In this document: positions 1 through 5,352 of the stretch, piece by piece
How positions within the stretch are numbered: position 1 is the stretch's first letter
How the letters are laid out: each line of letters starts with the position of its first letter
NCBI GenBank assembly: GCA_009776385.1
Contig: WRFT01000029.1
Span: forward strand, 1-12,570
From: Clostridia bacterium
GTDB taxonomy: Bacteria > Bacillota > Clostridia > Christensenellales > Aristaeellaceae
Direction: 5' to 3'
DNA length: 12,570 nucleotides
Translations under genes and position numbers: made by a program
Notes under the pieces: generated by a model
What the model was told of the DNA's origin: nothing
Database searches by the model: none
Seen by the model: the letters and a program-made list of their open reading frames with translations, nothing else

Positions 1-232
1 CGTCTTCGCCGATGCGTCTCACCGGATGTCCGTCCAGCCCGCCCGGAATCACCAAAGCGCCTTGCGGTTCCTCCGCATAGCCCGTAATCGTCGCGCCGCC
101 GTCCTCCAGAGCATACTTCCACTGCCCGCTGGCGTCCGTCCTTTCCTCCTCGGCAACTCCGGCAGCCATGATAAGCGCCAGTAGAACCGTGAATACAATG
201 ATAATTTTACCGTTCAAAAGCTTCCTGCACAT
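1..232 (-). CDS. Secreted leucine-rich repeat (BspA/LRR_5-like) protein, N-terminal part, runs off the left edge
   Basis: Only the first 77 codons are visible; the gene continues beyond position 1. The start begins MCRKLLNGK and is followed by a hydrophobic stretch (about residues 9-25) ending in AAGVA before EEE, which looks like a signal peptide, so the product should be exported. Next come WKYAL, TITGY and LVIPGGLDGHPVRRIGED, the typical opening of an LRR_5/BspA repeat (family knowledge) and very like residues 500-540 of the upstream 725-aa protein. An AGGAGG box at 243-248 lies 10 nt from this ATG. Another ATG at 239-241 lies only 1 nt from the box and is less likely. The gene starts 52 nt after the stop of the protease-LRR gene with no terminator seen between them, so the two probably share a transcript. 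The binding partner is unknown. Confidence 0.75.
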   Translation of the reverse strand, partial: MCRKLLNGKIIIVFTVLLALIMAAGVAEEERTDASGQWKYALEDGGATITGYAEEPQGALVIPGGLDGHPVRRIGED

Positions 233-284
233 TTGGTACATTCCTCCTCAATATGAAAGGCCGCATCTCCTTACAAACCCCCGT

Positions 285-2462
285 TCACTCCACTATGTAC
301 TCATACCGAATCCCGTTTTCCTGCGCGTATTTTTCCCCGTAGCTGCCCTCGGCGACAGAGAGGGTGAGGCGTGGACATCTATCAAAGGCTCTATTTCCGA
401 TTTCCTTTACGCCGGCAGGGATAACGACACCGGTTAATTGCGGGCAGGAATTGAACGCAAATCCGGCAATACTATTCACGCTATCCGGGAGGGTAACGCT
501 GATGATGCCGCCGCACTGATAGAACGCGCCATGGCCGATATCCGTTACGCTGTCAGGGATGGTTAAACCGGTCAAACTGCCGGACTTAAATGCGTAATAG
601 CCTATATGCTCCACGCCCTGCGGGATTGTATACTCGCCATTCCTGCCGCCGGGATAAGCAATCAGCGTTTTTTGGCGTTTGTCATAAAGAACACCGTCTA
701 TCTGCGAATATGCCGTATTATCAGGCGACACTTCAAAATGCGTCAAAGAGGAGCAATCACTAAACGGGTTGTTTTCAATGTCGGTAACGCCGGCAGGGAT
801 GATGACGCCGGTTAACTCGGCGTATCTTCCGAAGGCATACATGCCGATGCCCGTTACCGGGTATCCATCCACTGTGTCCGGAATCACCAGAACCGGATCT
901 CTTTCAAAGAGGATGAGATAGCCGGTAATCATGGCCTTTCCGTCCTTGAGGCTATACTGATAGGTATCGCCTTTGTGGTATAACTCGTCATAATGGGGTG
1001 TATAGGCCCCCGGGATATTCGACTTGAGTTCCGGGAACCGCTCCAGTTCGGGGACATTGTCAGTCCAGCCAAGGCCCAGAGCGGTCAGGCGGGTGAGGTC
1101 GTTGGTGATCTTGCCATCCTTCCCGTAATTGGTCACCATGATATCGGTCGGGAAACTCTTTTTCATGTAATCTACCACTTCGGCGCTCACATAAAACTCC
1201 TCATCCGCGCGGTAGTAGTCAACCGCGCCGAACAGGTGCAAAATTTCGTGGGCGTATACTGCCGGCGAGTCATCGAACACGACGGCTACTTCGGCGTGGC
1301 GATCATTTTGTCCCCCCATAAAGGGGTAGGCATAGCTCCGTGCGCGCTTGTTTACATGCACCACATAAGCGATGCTGTCGGTTTGGTAGCGGTCGGCCAG
1401 CGCCGCGTATGGAATATGCTCTTCAATAAAACGCTCGATCGCTTTATATGTCATATTGGCTTCATATCGTTCTTCTTTAGTCCACTCGTTGTCATGTTCG
1501 GGTTCTTCATGAATACTCCCCTCAAACCGCATATCATAGCGGAGGTCGGGATGAGCCTCAAAGTCGTATACGAGTTTGACATCCTTTCCGTATTTCAACC
1601 CCATATCGCGCATATACTCGCTTGCTATAGTAAGTTTTTCCTTTGCTATTATTATCTCTCCTTCGCTCCAGCCATGGTTGTTCAGGGTAACGAATAGGCT
1701 CACCAGCAGGCTTTTCCCGTCCAGGCGCTTCGCGCTGCCCCAGGGCGAAGCATTGACCGAGCCGGGCATATCACGCTCAAAGGTCATCAAATAACCCTCG
1801 TCGAGCACAACCAGTTTTTCTCCGTCCGGCATGAAGCGATACAATGAACTGCCGACATCCGCTAAAATGGCGCCGTTCTGTATTCCCCAGCGGATAATGC
1901 GGGATTCGCCGTTTGTTATGAGTTCCGCGTTGTTGTAATAGAAAAACAAGAACGCTAAATCCGTCCCCATGTTTTCGCCTGAAGTGGTCACACCATTGTA
2001 TGTAAAAGATGTCAGGCGCCACATGCCCATATAGTCGAACTCCTGGGCAGCGGTGATGGCTCCGCTTGGCACGAACTCCACAGTTTCGGTCTGATTGCTG
2101 TGCGCTGTACCCGGATCGCGCCCATAGCTCATCAACACGCCGCTGTTCGTCGTTTCAATTCTGTCCCCCTTTGGCTGGAACAATAACTCGGCGTCGCTGA
2201 AAATCACCACGGGCGCGCCGTTCTCCGGGCGCCATGCAGTGCTCCCGATGACGCCGTTAATCGTGAAGGTTACCGTACCGTCTTCAAAAAACTCATAAAT
2301 CTCTTCATAGTCGATATCCGACGCGTTATATATCGCCTCACCATAGTCCACTGTAATTAAGTACCACTTTCCAATGAAATCGGCTTGCTGTGCATGCGCG
2401 CCAAAGCAAAGCGAAAGCATAACGAGTACCATCAATAGGAACCGGATTAAACTTCTGTTCAT
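285..2462 (-). CDS. Secreted multidomain protein: two lipocalin-like repeats, metzincin-type metalloprotease domain, LRR_5 repeats
   Basis: The 725-aa product begins with a signal peptide (hydrophobic residues 5-21, likely cleavage after AHA at residue 24). Residues 29-120 and 145-236 are two related modules: each opens with GKW or GMW and closes with LMSYGRDPG or LMTFERDMPG, like bacterial lipocalin-like beta-barrel domains. Residues about 265-470 form a zincin domain. H405-E406, H409, G412 and D415 make HExxHxxGxxD, and TDIM ending at M442 is a plausible Met-turn. An Asp third zinc ligand is known from snapalysin (peptidase family M7). Residues about 500-725 are LRR_5/BspA repeats (IPAGVTDI, IPDSVTDIGHGAF, LPDSVNSIAGFAF, IPAGVKEIGNRAF). 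There is no LPXTG or transmembrane anchor at the C-terminus, so the protein is probably released or held non-covalently. AAGGAGG at 2470-2476 lies 7 nt from the ATG. Protease activity and substrate are inferred from motifs only. The architecture is sure; the biological role is not. Confidence 0.9.
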   Translation of the reverse strand: MNRSLIRFLLMVLVMLSLCFGAHAQQADFIGKWYLITVDYGEAIYNASDIDYEEIYEFFEDGTVTFTINGVIGSTAWRPENGAPVVIFSDAELLFQPKGDRIETTNSGVLMSYGRDPGTAHSNQTETVEFVPSGAITAAQEFDYMGMWRLTSFTYNGVTTSGENMGTDLAFLFFYYNNAELITNGESRIIRWGIQNGAILADVGSSLYRFMPDGEKLVVLDEGYLMTFERDMPGSVNASPWGSAKRLDGKSLLVSLFVTLNNHGWSEGEIIIAKEKLTIASEYMRDMGLKYGKDVKLVYDFEAHPDLRYDMRFEGSIHEEPEHDNEWTKEERYEANMTYKAIERFIEEHIPYAALADRYQTDSIAYVVHVNKRARSYAYPFMGGQNDRHAEVAVVFDDSPAVYAHEILHLFGAVDYYRADEEFYVSAEVVDYMKKSFPTDIMVTNYGKDGKITNDLTRLTALGLGWTDNVPELERFPELKSNIPGAYTPHYDELYHKGDTYQYSLKDGKAMITGYLILFERDPVLVIPDTVDGYPVTGIGMYAFGRYAELTGVIIPAGVTDIENNPFSDCSSLTHFEVSPDNTAYSQIDGVLYDKRQKTLIAYPGGRNGEYTIPQGVEHIGYYAFKSGSLTGLTIPDSVTDIGHGAFYQCGGIISVTLPDSVNSIAGFAFNSCPQLTGVVIPAGVKEIGNRAFDRCPRLTLSVAEGSYGEKYAQENGIRYEYIVE

Positions 2463-2669
2463 GCGCCTGCCTCCTTACATAATCGTCTCGTCATCCGTGT
2501 CGTGTAGGCGGTTGCCATTGCGAATAGAGGTAAATAAATCGTACAAGCACCATCGCAAGGGTCGTGGTCATGACTCTCCGTTTGGCGTCAGCGTAAGAGG
2601 GGCGTATAACCGAAGGAACCGTCCGTCGTGGGCGATGTTCATCCCGTAACCGATGCCGCACGGTGTCTT
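2463..2669 (-). promoter_or_regulatory. Long (~205 nt) 5' leader of the protease-LRR gene with two overlapping mini-ORFs
   Basis: The distance from the proposed transcription start (about 2669) to the ATG at 2462 is unusually long. On the minus strand the leader contains a 24-codon ORF (2642 to 2568, starting MNIAHDGRF) whose stop overlaps the ATG of a 26-codon ORF (2571 to 2491, starting MTTTLAMV) in an ATGA arrangement. The second ORF ends 28 nt before the main start. No recognised riboswitch fold was found by eye. The mini-ORFs have weak ribosome binding sites (GGAGAG only 2 nt before the second, none before the first) and could be chance. The leader assignment rests on the promoter call. 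Confidence 0.3.
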
Positions 2670-2675
2670 GTGTAA

Positions 2676-2704
2676 ATTATATCTGTGATGCGCCTTATTG
2701 TCAC
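2676..2704 (-). promoter_or_regulatory. Sigma-70-type promoter for the protease-LRR operon
   Basis: On the minus strand, GTGACA (2699-2704, five of six matches to TTGACA) is followed after exactly 17 nt by a consensus TATAAT (2676-2681). It points towards the 725-aa secreted protein and is the only good minus-strand promoter seen between 2463 and 3300. Confidence 0.6.
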
Positions 2705-2752
2705 CTACATCTTTATATAGGTACTATTTTGGGTACCAATCCGTTTCTTCCC

Positions 2753-3037
2753 ATGGCGCTTATTCCATCCATCGCGGAATACGGCTTTTCGGCGGCTCTT
2801 TTTTCGTGTTTGTCGGTTAAGTGAGCGAAGAGCAGAAAAAAATTGCTTGAACTCCTAAAGGCGGCAATCGAGACTGAATCCGTGGAAAGAATCACAATCT
2901 CGTTGAAGCCTAACCGGAAGCCCAAACAGTGACCACAGGCGGCGGTAATCCCCAACCACCGCCACGAGTATAAAACAGGTGTAGTAAAAATCAAGGGAGG
3001 CTGGAAAAATGTGTCAAAAGTCAAAGGCAGAAAATAA
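2753..3037 (+). pseudogene. TGA-interrupted reading frame, possible remnant of a small gene
   Basis: One forward frame stays open from an ATG at 2753 to a TAA at 3035-3037 except for two TGA codons (2822-2824 and 2930-2932). The three segments look protein-like. The first is 23 residues beginning MALIPSIAEYGFSAAL, faintly like the YvrJ small membrane protein family. The second contains LLELLKAAIETESVERITIS and ends in a basic tail. The third contains EYKTGVVKIKGGWKNVSKVK. No ribosome binding site precedes the first ATG. Other genes in the window use TGA as an ordinary stop, so general recoding is unlikely. Decay of a small gene or chance are the likeliest readings; I do not recognise a family with confidence. 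Confidence 0.25.
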
Positions 3038-3257
3038 CGTGTCAACGAGAATAACCAAGTTGTTTGAAAACGATTTTTGTTATATCTTTAGGAGTGCAAT
3101 TCTCTTTGATAAACATATTCTCAATGAAAATATTGTTACTATCTATTTGCACCGATGCCTTTATATTCCATTATATAACCGTCTTATATATATACTGTTT
3201 ATTTGCCCTGAAAAATCGTCCGCCCGGTATGATACTGAGAAATCATTAGTGCTACAT
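3038..3257. other. AT-rich stretch without a convincing gene
   Basis: This stretch is strongly AT-rich compared with its surroundings and lies between the interrupted frame and the cassette promoter. A 95-codon frame opens at 3009 behind a GGGAGG box, but its predicted product is low in complexity, matches nothing I know, and runs straight through the consensus promoter at 3258-3286. I see no RNA gene or clear repeat here. Confidence 0.4.
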
Positions 3258-3286
3258 TTGACACTTATTATAGTAAGCGTTATAAA
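3258..3286 (+). promoter_or_regulatory. Strong sigma-70 promoter of the small-ORF/XRE cassette
   Basis: A perfect TTGACA (3258-3263) and TATAAA (3281-3286) are separated by 17 nt. Transcription would begin near 3293, only about 18 nt before the 28-aa ORF, whose ribosome binding site immediately follows. This is the best promoter in the window. Confidence 0.8.
3264..3277. promoter_or_regulatory. Imperfect palindrome in the promoter spacer, candidate operator
   Basis: CTTATTATAGTAAG is a dyad in which 12 of 14 positions are symmetric (CTTA...TAAG arms). It occupies the spacer directly after the -35 box. A protein bound here would block RNA polymerase. The obvious candidate binder is the XRE-family protein encoded at 3627-3848 in the same cassette, which would make the circuit autoregulatory. 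The symmetry and position are seen; the binder is inferred. Confidence 0.45.
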
Positions 3287-3310
3287 TAGGGCGTAAAGGA
3301 GGTGAGAGAA

Positions 3311-3397
3311 ATGGAGATAGTGGTAAGAGTCCTTCAAGCCCTAGCGTATCTGGCAATGGCAATCTACTGGATACGTCGGAACTTGAAGGACAAGTAA
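3311..3397 (+). CDS. 28-aa single-helix membrane peptide
   Basis: The ORF encodes 28 residues: MEIVVRV, a hydrophobic segment (LQALAYLAMAIYWI, residues 8-21) and a charged tail (RRNLKDK). This suits one membrane-spanning helix with a basic C-terminal end. It is preceded by AAGGAGGTGA (3296-3305), a ten-base match to the 16S rRNA tail, 5 nt from the ATG, and by the consensus promoter at 3258-3286, so it is very likely translated at a high rate despite its size. The layout resembles type I toxin peptides such as Fst or TxpA, but there is no sequence-level proof; a small membrane regulator or a translated leader peptide are alternatives. It is the first ORF of a cassette that also encodes a 57-aa membrane peptide and an XRE repressor. 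Confidence 0.65.
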   Translation: MEIVVRVLQALAYLAMAIYWIRRNLKDK

Positions 3398-3401
3398 CCC
3401 G

Positions 3402-3434
3402 GTCGGGGAGGGGCGCAAGCCCATTCCTAACCCC
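3402..3434 (+). promoter_or_regulatory. Hairpin with GCAA tetraloop between the 28-aa and 57-aa ORFs
   Basis: GGGC-GCAA-GCCC forms a short stem closed by a GNRA tetraloop. It is extended on both sides by GGGGAGG pairing with CCTAACCCC, with a small bulge. There is no T-run after it, so it is not an intrinsic terminator. It sequesters the only purine-rich (GGGGAGG) stretch upstream of the 57-aa ORF and could affect translation or RNA stability. Confidence 0.3.
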
Positions 3435-3453
3435 ACTATCATACCATGATGCG

Positions 3454-3627
3454 ATGAAAAAGAAAACTTTAACGTTGGTCGTCCCTTGTATGGTCGCGTG
3501 TCTATTGGTGTTCATTGATACAGATTACAGGAACCTTAATGTGCTTAACATCCTAACCCTCGTGGCATCTGCCGTCGCTATGATCGCTGTCACTCGTTAC
3601 TGGTTTATAAACAAGGAGAAAGTATAA
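3454..3627 (+). CDS. 57-aa small protein with two predicted membrane helices
   Basis: The ORF starts MKKKTLTL and contains two hydrophobic segments, about residues 5-21 (TLTLVVPCMVACLLVF) and 31-52 (VLNILTLVASAVAMIAV). They are joined by a short polar loop (DTDYRNLN), and the tail is RYWFINKEKV. The positive N-terminus followed by two helices suits an inner-membrane hairpin protein. I do not recognise the family. Its TAA overlaps the ATG of the XRE gene by one base (TAATG), which supports translational coupling and argues that the ORF is real. No ribosome binding site lies just upstream of its own ATG; reinitiation after the 28-aa ORF is possible. Similar small membrane proteins beside XRE regulators occur in accessory and prophage-derived cassettes. 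Confidence 0.55.
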   Translation: MKKKTLTLVVPCMVACLLVFIDTDYRNLNVLNILTLVASAVAMIAVTRYWFINKEKV

Positions 3628-3848
3628 TGAAGGTCTTTAACAATATCGCGTTGCGGGAGATTAGGAAAGCTAAAGGATTCACGCAAAAGAGGCTCGCCGA
3701 AGCAATCGGAACGGTAGAATGCCATGTACAACATTGGGAGTATGGGCTAAAAGCGCCAAGTGCTGACTATCTTCTCCGTATTATGCTTGAACTCGGATGT
3801 GCACCGGAAGAGCTTTCAATCGACAAGGGGGATAACACACTTAAATAA
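3627..3848 (+). CDS. XRE-family helix-turn-helix transcriptional regulator
   Basis: This 73-aa protein is essentially one Cro/C1-type HTH domain. Residues 8-17 (ALREIRKAKG) form helix 1, TQKRLAEAIG (19-28) helix 2, ECHVQHWEYG (31-40) the recognition helix, then PSADYLLRIMLELG (44-57) and a short acidic-basic tail. This is the size of single-domain prophage or accessory-element repressors. AAGGAG at 3613-3618 lies 8 nt before the ATG, and the start overlaps the stop of the 57-aa ORF. As the last gene of a promoter-driven cassette it probably represses its own promoter, where an imperfect palindrome lies in the spacer at 3264-3277. A terminator follows at 3883-3920. The fold is confident; the target is inferred. 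Confidence 0.9.
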   Translation: MKVFNNIALREIRKAKGFTQKRLAEAIGTVECHVQHWEYGLKAPSADYLLRIMLELGCAPEELSIDKGDNTLK

Positions 3849-3882
3849 AAAGAGCCGTTATTCTGCTTTGATTGATCGATAC

Positions 3883-3920
3883 CAAAAAAAAGGCTCCGAC
3901 TGAACATCGGAGCTTTTATT
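3883..3920. terminator. Bidirectional intrinsic terminator between the XRE gene and tRNA-Thr
   Basis: AAGGCTCCGA (3890-3899) pairs with TCGGAGCTTT (3907-3916), with one G-T wobble, around a 7-nt loop. Eight A's precede the stem and TTTTATT follows, so each strand has a U-run after the hairpin. It can end the XRE transcript (plus) and the tRNA transcript (minus). Confidence 0.85.
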
Positions 3921-3921
3921 A

Positions 3922-3997
<76 letters not shown>

Positions 3998-4011
3998 GTG
4001 AAACCTTCGTG

Positions 4012-4040
4012 ATTATACAATGCCTTGTTTAAAATATCAA
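4012..4040 (-). promoter_or_regulatory. Consensus promoter of tRNA-Thr
   Basis: On the minus strand TTGATA (4035-4040) and a perfect TATAAT (4012-4017) are separated by 17 nt. The start would fall about 8 nt before the mature tRNA 5' end. Confidence 0.85.
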
Positions 4041-4068
4041 TGTTTCCAAGCATCTCCTTTTGTAATCA

Positions 4069-4077
4069 TGGTATAAT
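4069..4077 (+). promoter_or_regulatory. Extended -10 promoter for the HAD phosphatase gene
   Basis: TGGTATAAT is a full extended -10 element (TGnTATAAT). No good -35 box lies 16-18 nt upstream, as is usual for this promoter type. Transcription would start near 4084, which rules out the upstream in-frame start at 4025. It is back-to-back with the tRNA promoter. Confidence 0.6.
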
Positions 4078-4111
4078 AGTGCACGGAATCCGTATGGGGG
4101 AGGTAATGCGG

Positions 4112-4762
4112 GTGGTACAAGCCGTTCTTTTCGATTTAGACGGAACGCTTTTGGATACCCTGGCGGACATAGCCGATTGCATGAATCGGGCGCTCGGTGA
4201 ACTGGGCCTACCCCAACATCCGTATGATGCCTACCGTTATTTTGTCGGCAGCGGCGCGAAAATGCTCGCCAATCGCGCGGTGGGTGAAGATAATAAGGGA
4301 TTTGCCGAACAGGCGGAGGCGCTGTACAGCCGGGAGTATGCTCAATTTAACGCGGTTAAAACACAGCCCTACCCGGGCATTCAGGGCATGCTTTCGCAAA
4401 TACGGGATTTACATCTTCCCATGGCGGTGCTTTCCAATAAGCCGCATCAAAACACGCTGTCCGTCGTGGCTCATTATTTTCCCGAGGGCATCTTTTCAAT
4501 CGTTCGCGGCCAAATGGAATATATTCCCCTTAAGCCCGACCCTGCCGCCGCTTTGACCATCGCGTCCTGCTTGAAGGTGAACCCGGAGCGGATACTCTAC
4601 GCGGGCGACACGGCCGTTGATATGGCATGCGCGAACGCGGCGGGAATGGTTTCTGTCGGCGTGACATGGGGGTTCAGAACCCGATCGGAGTTGGTAAACG
4701 CCGGTGCGCGTTACCTTGCCGATACGCCTGAGGATATCATGGCGCTGCTTGAAAGGGTGTAA
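4112..4762 (+). CDS. HAD-superfamily phosphatase, phosphoglycolate phosphatase (Gph/PpaX)-like
   Basis: From the GTG start (216 aa) all four HAD motifs are present: D8 and D10 in FDLDGTLLDT (nucleophile and acid/base), S108 in VLSNKP, K141 in LKPDP, and D166/D170 in YAGDTAVDM. The helical segment between motifs I and II is a C1-type cap, as in phosphoglycolate phosphatase, PpaX pyrophosphatase and beta-phosphoglucomutase; the exact substrate cannot be told. It should be a soluble cytoplasmic Mg-dependent hydrolase. Start choice: GGGGGAGG (4096-4103) is 8 nt from the GTG at 4112 but only 2 nt from the ATG at 4106, and a further ATG at 4094 overlaps the box. The 4106 ATG would add only two residues. 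The gene has its own extended -10 promoter and is followed by a hairpin at 4818-4852. Confidence 0.9.
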   Translation: MVQAVLFDLDGTLLDTLADIADCMNRALGELGLPQHPYDAYRYFVGSGAKMLANRAVGEDNKGFAEQAEALYSREYAQFNAVKTQPYPGIQGMLSQIRDLHLPMAVLSNKPHQNTLSVVAHYFPEGIFSIVRGQMEYIPLKPDPAAALTIASCLKVNPERILYAGDTAVDMACANAAGMVSVGVTWGFRTRSELVNAGARYLADTPEDIMALLERV

Positions 4763-4817
4763 TGTTTTTATGGCGTCTTTACCCGGAGTATGGTATCCTT
4801 TGTAGCGGGAACGGGTA

Positions 4818-4864
4818 CCTTGCCGTGCGTCATTAAAAGACGCAGGGCACGGTTCTGTCTTATT
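4818..4864 (+). terminator. Hairpin terminator or attenuator between the phosphatase and VOC genes
   Basis: A 14-position stem (4818-4831 with 4839-4852, two mismatches) encloses the loop ATTAAAA and is followed by a T-rich run (TTCTGTCTTATT). It can end the phosphatase transcript. An alternative pairing, GGTTC (4851-4855) with GAACC (4865-4869), would break the base of the stem. A possible extended -10 (TGGTATCCT, 4791-4799) lies upstream, so the hairpin may instead sit in the leader of the VOC gene. Confidence 0.5.
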
Positions 4865-4895
4865 GAACCTTAAAAGTGAAAGGAAAGTGAATGGC

Positions 4896-5351
4896 ATGCC
4901 TTCACCCATCGACGATCTGAAAGTCACCCAAGTCGGTTTTGTTTGTCGTGACATCGAAACATCTAAACAGGAGTTTGCGCGTTTTTTGGGGCAGCCCGTA
5001 CCGCAAACGGTGCATAGCGGTGAGTTTGCCGCCACACGTACGCAGTATTTGGGTCAAGACGCGCCGTTGGCAGCTTGTCTGATGGCTTTTTTCAATCTGC
5101 CCAATACGCAGTTTGAACTCATTCAGCCGAACGAAGCGCATTCCGTATGGCGTGACGACCTTGACAGCAAGGGAGAAGGCTTTCACCATGTGGCCTATGT
5201 CGTCAAGGGCATGGCGGAGCATACCCGTCGCATGCAGGAAGCCGGTTTTGAGTTGGTTCAAAAGGGAGAATACGGTTCGGGCGGCGGGCGTTACGCATAC
5301 TTTAAGGGCGGCTTGCTCGGCATGACCGTTGAGTTGCTGGAAAACGACTAA
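4896..5351 (+). CDS. VOC-superfamily protein (glyoxalase / methylmalonyl-CoA epimerase-like)
   Basis: The 151-aa product has the two beta-alpha-beta-beta-beta halves of the vicinal oxygen chelate fold: VTQVGFVCRDIETS near the N-terminus and FHHVAYVVKGM in the second half. Candidate metal ligands are Q12, E74 (FELIQP), H97 or H98 (FHHVAY) and E146 (TVELLE), the Gln/Glu/His/Glu set known from human-type glyoxalase I. Methylmalonyl-CoA epimerases usually have His at the first position. The enzyme is probably cytoplasmic and its substrate is open; lactoylglutathione or a bacillithiol or cysteine adduct would be guesses. The ATG at 4896 follows AAAGGA by 11 nt. A GTG at 4887 is only 2 nt from the box, and a TTG at 4863 would add unlikely residues. 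Its stop lies 1 nt before the first chromate transporter gene, so the genes are co-transcribed. Confidence 0.85.
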   Translation: MPSPIDDLKVTQVGFVCRDIETSKQEFARFLGQPVPQTVHSGEFAATRTQYLGQDAPLAACLMAFFNLPNTQFELIQPNEAHSVWRDDLDSKGEGFHHVAYVVKGMAEHTRRMQEAGFELVQKGEYGSGGGRYAYFKGGLLGMTVELLEND

Positions 5352-5352
5352 T

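Noticed and set aside
993..1697. 234-codon plus-strand frame
   Set aside because: It is antisense to the well-supported protease-LRR gene, has no ribosome binding site and its product lacks family features; it is a shadow frame.
2822..2850. A AAA AAT-type slippery site that could allow -1 frameshifting into the second segment of the interrupted frame
   Set aside because: Reaching the slippery site would first need a +1 shift in an upstream T-run, no stimulatory structure was evident, and the downstream segment itself ends quickly at TGA.
2753..3037. Selenocysteine or general TGA recoding
   Set aside because: The protease gene, a chromate transporter gene and the response regulator/kinase region use TGA as ordinary stops or encode Trp with TGG, and no convincing SECIS-like hairpin was found by eye.
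3009..3296. 95-codon plus-strand frame with a GGGAGG box 8 nt upstream
   Set aside because: It lies in AT-rich DNA, its product is low in complexity, and its end runs through the consensus promoter at 3258-3286 and into the ribosome binding site of the 28-aa ORF. A non-coding reading is more likely.
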